Of a DNA stretch of 10,425 bases, positions 7,421 through 10,425 are shown one piece after another. This DNA is from Phoronis ovalis (taxonomy: Eukaryota; Phoronida; Phoronidae). The notes under the pieces are model-generated. The model saw only the letters and a program-made list of their open reading frames with translations. It did no database searches and was not told the DNA's origin. Each line of letters opens with the position of its first letter. Position 1 is the stretch's first letter. The stretch is taken from the NCBI GenBank assembly GCA_028565635.1, contig JAOXYB010063823.1, positions 1 through 10,425 of the forward strand, written 5' to 3'. The translations under genes were made by a program, and so were the position numbers.

Positions 7421-7549
7421 CTAAACTACAGTTTGCGTTATCTTCCAACAATGCTTTACCATTGGAGCAAGCACATCGGAAACCATCATCTCCTAATGGT
7501 AAGCATAACTCAGCACATCCACTATTGTTACTGTCACAGGGTGAAACAC
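7421..7549 (-). CDS. Exon C: EGF-like domain of the LRP
   Basis: This 129-bp exon begins after CCTTCCAG and ends at TTAG|GTAAAT. Both boundaries are phase 1, the normal arrangement for an EGF exon. It encodes 43 residues with six cysteines in EGF spacing: PCDSNNSGCAELCL holds the first three, FRCAC the fourth and fifth, and the last lies in DNANC. G-C-A-E-L-C-L matches the N-G-G-C-S-H-L-C-L element that follows YWTD propellers in LRPs. There is no D-x-D/N-E calcium-binding start, so it is a non-calcium type. N-N-S inside the first loop is a possible N-glycosylation site. In the family this EGF packs against the preceding propeller. Plus-strand open frames over this exon are shadows without family resemblance. 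Confidence 0.93.
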
Positions 7550-7901
7550 CTGGAAGGGAGAAAATGGTTACGCAAGGTATAGCTTTAAAATTAAAAATTC
7601 AAATTTTGTTTTTCACTATAGTAACATTCCTGCATGTATATGTATTCTATAATGGCCCGTATATTCACCAGCCTGTGGCCTCTCAAGTTTGAGGCAAATT
7701 AGTTGATTACTCAATGATTATGATTATGAAGATAAAAAAATAGTGTATTAGATAAAGAGGATAGTTTACATTTTAAGACATTTTTTAAATTTATTGCTAA
7801 TTTTAGTAATAAATCAGTATTGGTTTCATTTTTTTAAATATTAAAGTTCTTAGTTTCAAATGATAAAACAAAATGCAGCTTAAAACGGACATGTCAACTA
7901 A

Positions 7902-8215
7902 AGGCCTCACCAGTGGCTGGTTTCTACCATTCAAACTCTTTCTCAAGGTTTCGCACCGAAATTCCTGCTACTCGAACAGTAATTTCTGTGGACTTGCACA
8001 AGTTGACTGGAACTCGAACAAATTTCCATAGACTCGAATAGCAGGTTTGAGTCTCCGGATACCTGTTCGAGTTCCTACCAACTTGTGCGATTCCATGGAA
8101 ATGATGGTTTGGTATTTTTAGTAGGGATTTCGGTGCAAAAAAAGGGTTCCAACAGTAGGAAACAGGTGCACATATACGGATTAACAGTTCGAGTCCACGC
8201 TGGTTAGGTTGGCCT
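7902..8215. mobile_element. Foldback (MITE-like) element, 314 bp
   Basis: The two halves are imperfect inverted copies around an apex near 8042. Matching blocks on left and reversed right arms are AGGCC (7902/8215), GGTTTCTACC against TGTTTCCTACT, GCACCGAAATTCC (7953) against GCACCGAAATCCC (8136), and GCACAAGTTG followed by GGAACTCGAACA (7996/8089). The apex itself is a 9-bp hairpin, AGACTCGAA with TTTGAGTCT (8030-8054). The right arm is longer by about 28 bases. No open frame and no clear target duplication were found. The motif CTCGAA/TTCGAG recurs six times across the arms. The inverted structure is directly visible; mobility is inferred. Confidence 0.75.
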
Positions 8216-8752
8216 GAATTACTGTATATATTATGTAATTGAATTTAAAAAATCTAAAAAAAACAGTTGCAGCTCCCAACTGATTTAATTTTATTTTACT
8301 GACATATTTCACATAAAAAAGTGCATAATTATAAGTATCACAAACCATCCCACCATAAATGTAATAGACAAATATATATATCTATATTTTTATATTAAGT
8401 TAAATTTAAAAAGCCTACAAAAAGCTGCCAAATTATTTAGTTAACACGTCCTTCCTCGCACAGCATTCCTAATTCTTAAATTCAGGAAATCTCGTAGGAC
8501 AATTTCACGGTAAATTATAATTCATGGACACTGTGAAACTGGTGTCAAACCATTCAACCCTCCACTACACCAGCCAAGCCCGGACTTGAATCAGAGTTCT
8601 GGTATATAGACAAATCACACAAAGTCTATTTTTATCAGTGACAATTGTCAAAATCATAGCAATCATGGTGCTGGTTTATACCAGACATGGGACATATATA
8701 TACATAGATTCTGAAAATAACTCCCGTATTTAGTTGTATGAATATTGAGATT

Positions 8753-8919
8753 TAAGGCTAGACTCTCGTTACTGTTTAAATAAAAGTTTGTCAAACTTTA
8801 ACATTTAGGCGAATAGTATGTTATTGTGGTATTTTCAGACTCATGTGTGAAATGCATGAAATTTAAATAACACTTTATGGCACAAATTTTTATTTAAAAT
8901 GTAACGAGGATCTGCCTTA
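8753..8919. mobile_element. Short palindromic MITE flanked by TA
   Basis: The left end AGGCTAGACTCTCGTTAC continues TGTTTAAATAAAAGTTTGTC; the right end on the opposite strand reads AGGCAGATCCTCGTTAC then ATTTTAAATAAAAATTTGTG. With small gaps about 38 bp of each end match well, and weaker similarity continues inward so that most of the segment folds on itself. TA dinucleotides sit at both outer edges (8753-8754, 8918-8919), as in Tc1/mariner-derived MITEs. There is no coding capacity. The inverted repeat is seen directly; the superfamily is a guess from the TA. Confidence 0.72.
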
Positions 8920-9051
8920 GCCTCAAGTACTAAAATATTATATAATAGACTATTTGAAGTGAGCATATTGTCTCTTTAAGCTGAAATTTATCATTTTTTA
9001 TATTTTTTTGGGAGTATAAGTACCAGTATGATTGCCAGGTATTAAAAGTAC

Positions 9052-9167
9052 CTGAATATGCATTATCATTGGTATACATTGCAACTCCATGTAAGAGACC
9101 AAATCCATTAAACTGGTCAAAGATCCCTCTGTCAGCATGGTCTTGTTTATTGACATACAGTATGTGG
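9052..9167 (-). CDS. Exon B: closing blade of the first YWTD propeller
   Basis: This 116-bp exon starts after TTTTTCAG and ends at CAG|GTACTT. Its phase-2 start accepts exon A exactly and it ends in phase 1. It encodes SHILYVNKQDHADRG, then FDQFNGFGLLHGVAMYTNDN and AYS. The stretch HGVAMYTNDNAYSG just before the next exon's first EGF cysteine corresponds to the usual propeller ending, where a strand of the type G-I-x-V-x-H/Y-x-x-x-Q-P leads into the EGF. The YWTD of this blade is degenerate (LYVNK). An intron of 1005 bp separates it from exon A and one of 1502 bp from exon C. The match to a propeller end is clear from position and the last 15 residues; alone, the exon would be hard to recognise. 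Confidence 0.85.
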
Positions 9168-10172
9168 CTGAAAAATTCCAATTTGCTTGTTAGTCTAATA
9201 AGTCACAAATTACTACAAAATTAACTCGAGTATTTTTTATTACCAGCAGGTGTCAGCGCAAGTTGGCAGTAGTTAATTATAATAAGTACTCTTTTGCATG
9301 TACTACACGAAAACAACATTCCTTTGAGATCTACCTATGATATTTAATTATCTATTAACATATCACTATATATTTATAAACTTGAGCTGCAAGGGTATTG
9401 AGAGGGTTCCTGCACAACACTCTAAGTGGAGGATTGTCAAAGTGCTTTGGCTAAGTACCTTAACTGGGGACCTCTTAAAAATCGCTACATATACATAAAA
9501 ATAGTTTTGCAGCACACTGATGACTTTCAATTTCCACCATTCTTGCAGTTATTAAAAAATTTAAAGCCTCATCACACCTTTATTATATAGCACAGCTTCA
9601 TTGAAGTGCCTGCATACTAATTAAAAGATTACTTGCAAAAAATGGATAAATCTTTACTTTATGGTCAATATTTTGAAAATGGTCTGGCTATGTGTATATA
9701 ATTATCTATAATTAAATTGGTTTGAGGAGAATAAATAATAGAGAGATTAAATAGGCATGACGAGTTACAGGTAACGAGTAAAGTGTGTGCGTCTTTCATG
9801 ACCATTAAAGCAACAAGTAAAAAACCAATAGTAATCAAGTGAGTTTCTTTTACTTCATGCTTAAACACCCTTAACAGATGTACAACTATACACTTCACTC
9901 ATTACTCATAGGTCATATCTAAGAAATTAATCTACAGCTACCTAATATCGCAGGGGCCCTAGTCTGCCAAGATTTAATCCTTATAATCCACGTTTTGTAG
10001 CAGGTGGAGCTTAAATTTAACATTTAAATAAAGATTTTCATATTCACATTTATTAATAAAGATAACTGTGACATCATAAGTTAAAAGAAAAAAATCTATG
10101 TAAGAATTTATGTCTGCAACAGAATATTAATAGCAACAAATAACGCAAACCGTAATAAGCTGTAGCATATAC
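9168..10172 (-). other. Intron A-B (1005 bp)
   Basis: GTATAT donor at 10172-10167 and TTTTTCAG acceptor at 9175-9168. AT-rich. A 77-codon minus-strand frame at 9665-9898 resembles nothing and is not needed by the exon chain. No repeat structure was recognised. Confidence 0.85.
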
Positions 10173-10326
10173 CTGGTGTTAAACTTTGTGTAGTATATAT
10201 TTTTAGAATCAGTTCCCAGGCCAGTACATTCACCATTTACATTTAAAACAACTTCACGTTGTCCTGTTGTTATCTCATATGACTCAATTACTTGTAATTC
10301 GCTGTCACACCAGTATAACTTCTTAT
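10173..10326 (-). CDS. Exon A: LRP YWTD propeller, penultimate blade
   Basis: This 154-bp exon follows an acceptor ending TTTCTAG and stops at a CAG|GTATAT donor. It starts in phase 1 and ends in phase 2. It encodes about 51 residues beginning DKKLYWCDSELQVIES, then GQREVVL and IYYTKFNT. LYWCDS followed by a short loop, an I-E-S strand and G-x-R-x-V-L is the LDL-receptor class B (YWTD) pattern; Cys in place of Thr at the third position of YWTD is also common in LRP1 and LRP2 blades. IYYTKF is a weakened version of the next blade's YWTD strand. Spliced to exon B it creates N-T-S, a possible N-glycosylation site at the junction. The first codon is shared with an upstream exon outside the window; if the missing base is G the residue is Asp. 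Confidence 0.9.
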
Positions 10327-10334
10327 CTAGAAAT

Positions 10335-10425
10335 AAAATCAGGGGTTGAGACAATAGCAGGCTAATGTGCATGGTGAAACAAAATCAGGGGTTGAGACAA
10401 TAGCAGGCTAATGTGCATGGTGAAA
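10335..10425. repeat. 46-bp tandem duplication at the window edge
   Basis: The 46 bases at 10335-10380 are repeated from 10381, with 45 bases of the second copy visible and no mismatch. The array is cut by the window end, so copy number is unknown. It lies in the intron upstream of exon A; the first copy begins only seven bases beyond the acceptor dinucleotide (10327-10328) and so includes most of the pyrimidine tract and possible branch-point sequence. Perfect identity suggests a recent minisatellite or an assembly duplication. Confidence 0.9.

Larger units (their letters stand above)
7550..9051 (-). other. Intron B-C (1502 bp), with two inverted-repeat elements
   Basis: GTACTT donor at 9051-9046 and TTCCAG acceptor at 7555-7550. 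It contains the foldback element (7902-8215) and the palindromic MITE (8753-8919). The stretches 7560-7901 and 8216-8752 are AT-rich with no recognised feature. Confidence 0.85.
1..10326 (-). other. Internal part of an LDL-receptor-related protein (LRP) gene, ten exons
   Basis: Nine complete exons and one cut exon on the minus strand splice into one open frame of about 458 codons plus the cut end. Exon junction phases agree at every join: A 1-2, B 2-1, C 1-1, D 1-1, E 1-2, F 2-2, G 2-0, H 0-1, I 1-1, J starts at 1. The protein runs: two last blades of a YWTD propeller, EGF, complete six-blade YWTD propeller, EGF, start of a third propeller. In the LRP family such modules form the extracellular ligand-release part of endocytic or signalling receptors at the cell surface. 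Signal peptide, class A repeats, membrane helix and tail are not in the window. The LYWCDS motif in exon A resembles LRP1/LRP2 blades; LRP4, LRP5/6 or an invertebrate-specific LRP remain possible. The assignment to family is secure, the paralogue is not. Confidence 0.92.

Noticed and set aside
7397-7692. Two plus-strand frames of 61 and 76 codons
   Set aside because: Both are antisense shadows of EGF exon C and its flanks, without family resemblance.
8186-8196. tRNA B-box-like AGTTCGAGTCC suggesting a tRNA or tRNA-SINE
   Set aside because: No A box at the right distance and no cloverleaf; the motif is one of six mirrored CTCGAA/TTCGAG repeats of the foldback element.
9665-9898. 77-codon minus-strand frame in intron A-B
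   Set aside because: No domain, and exons A and B join in frame without it.
1-10425. CRISPR array, phage or bacterial defence system
   Set aside because: No short regularly spaced direct repeats, no ribosome-binding sites or operon layout; all coding sequence is spliced animal-type exons.

Overview
This window looks like animal nuclear DNA. It is AT-rich, no long open frame is present, and the recognisable coding sequence is split into short minus-strand exons bounded by GT-AG introns of about 0.5 to 2.2 kb. Domain types and repeat content suggest an invertebrate. Satellite-cored non-autonomous elements and many short inverted-repeat elements are common in molluscs such as bivalves, but the species cannot be fixed from the sequence.

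One gene accounts for all the coding sequence I can support. It is an internal part of a large LDL-receptor-related protein (LRP) transcribed right to left. Nine complete exons (A to I, 10326 down to 674) and a likely tenth, cut by the window edge (J, 30 to 1), join with matching intron phases into about 458 codons, plus about 10 more from J. In protein order: the last two blades of one YWTD beta-propeller (A, B), an EGF-like domain (C), a complete six-bladed YWTD propeller (D to H), a second EGF-like domain (I), and the first strand of a further propeller (J). No LDL-receptor class A repeat, membrane segment or cytoplasmic tail is in the window, so both ends of the gene lie outside. A LYWCDS blade motif and the propeller-EGF-propeller order fit LRP1/LRP2-type receptors best, but I assign no gene symbol.

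The introns carry the rest of the structure. From left to right: the 3' end of a LINE reverse-transcriptase gene (348-526); three degenerate copies of a roughly 215-bp unit (3016-3755); a 412-bp hAT-like MITE with a perfect 8-bp target duplication (5273-5700); a putative satellite-cored non-autonomous element with a hairpin at each end and about 3.5 copies of a 151-bp repeat (6494-7286); a 314-bp foldback element (7902-8215); a short palindromic MITE flanked by TA (8753-8919); and a 46-bp tandem duplication at the right edge beside a splice acceptor. No RNA gene, promoter, CRISPR array or bacterial-type operon was seen. I found no previously undescribed biological system; the most unusual items are the repeat elements inside the introns and the degenerate propeller blades.
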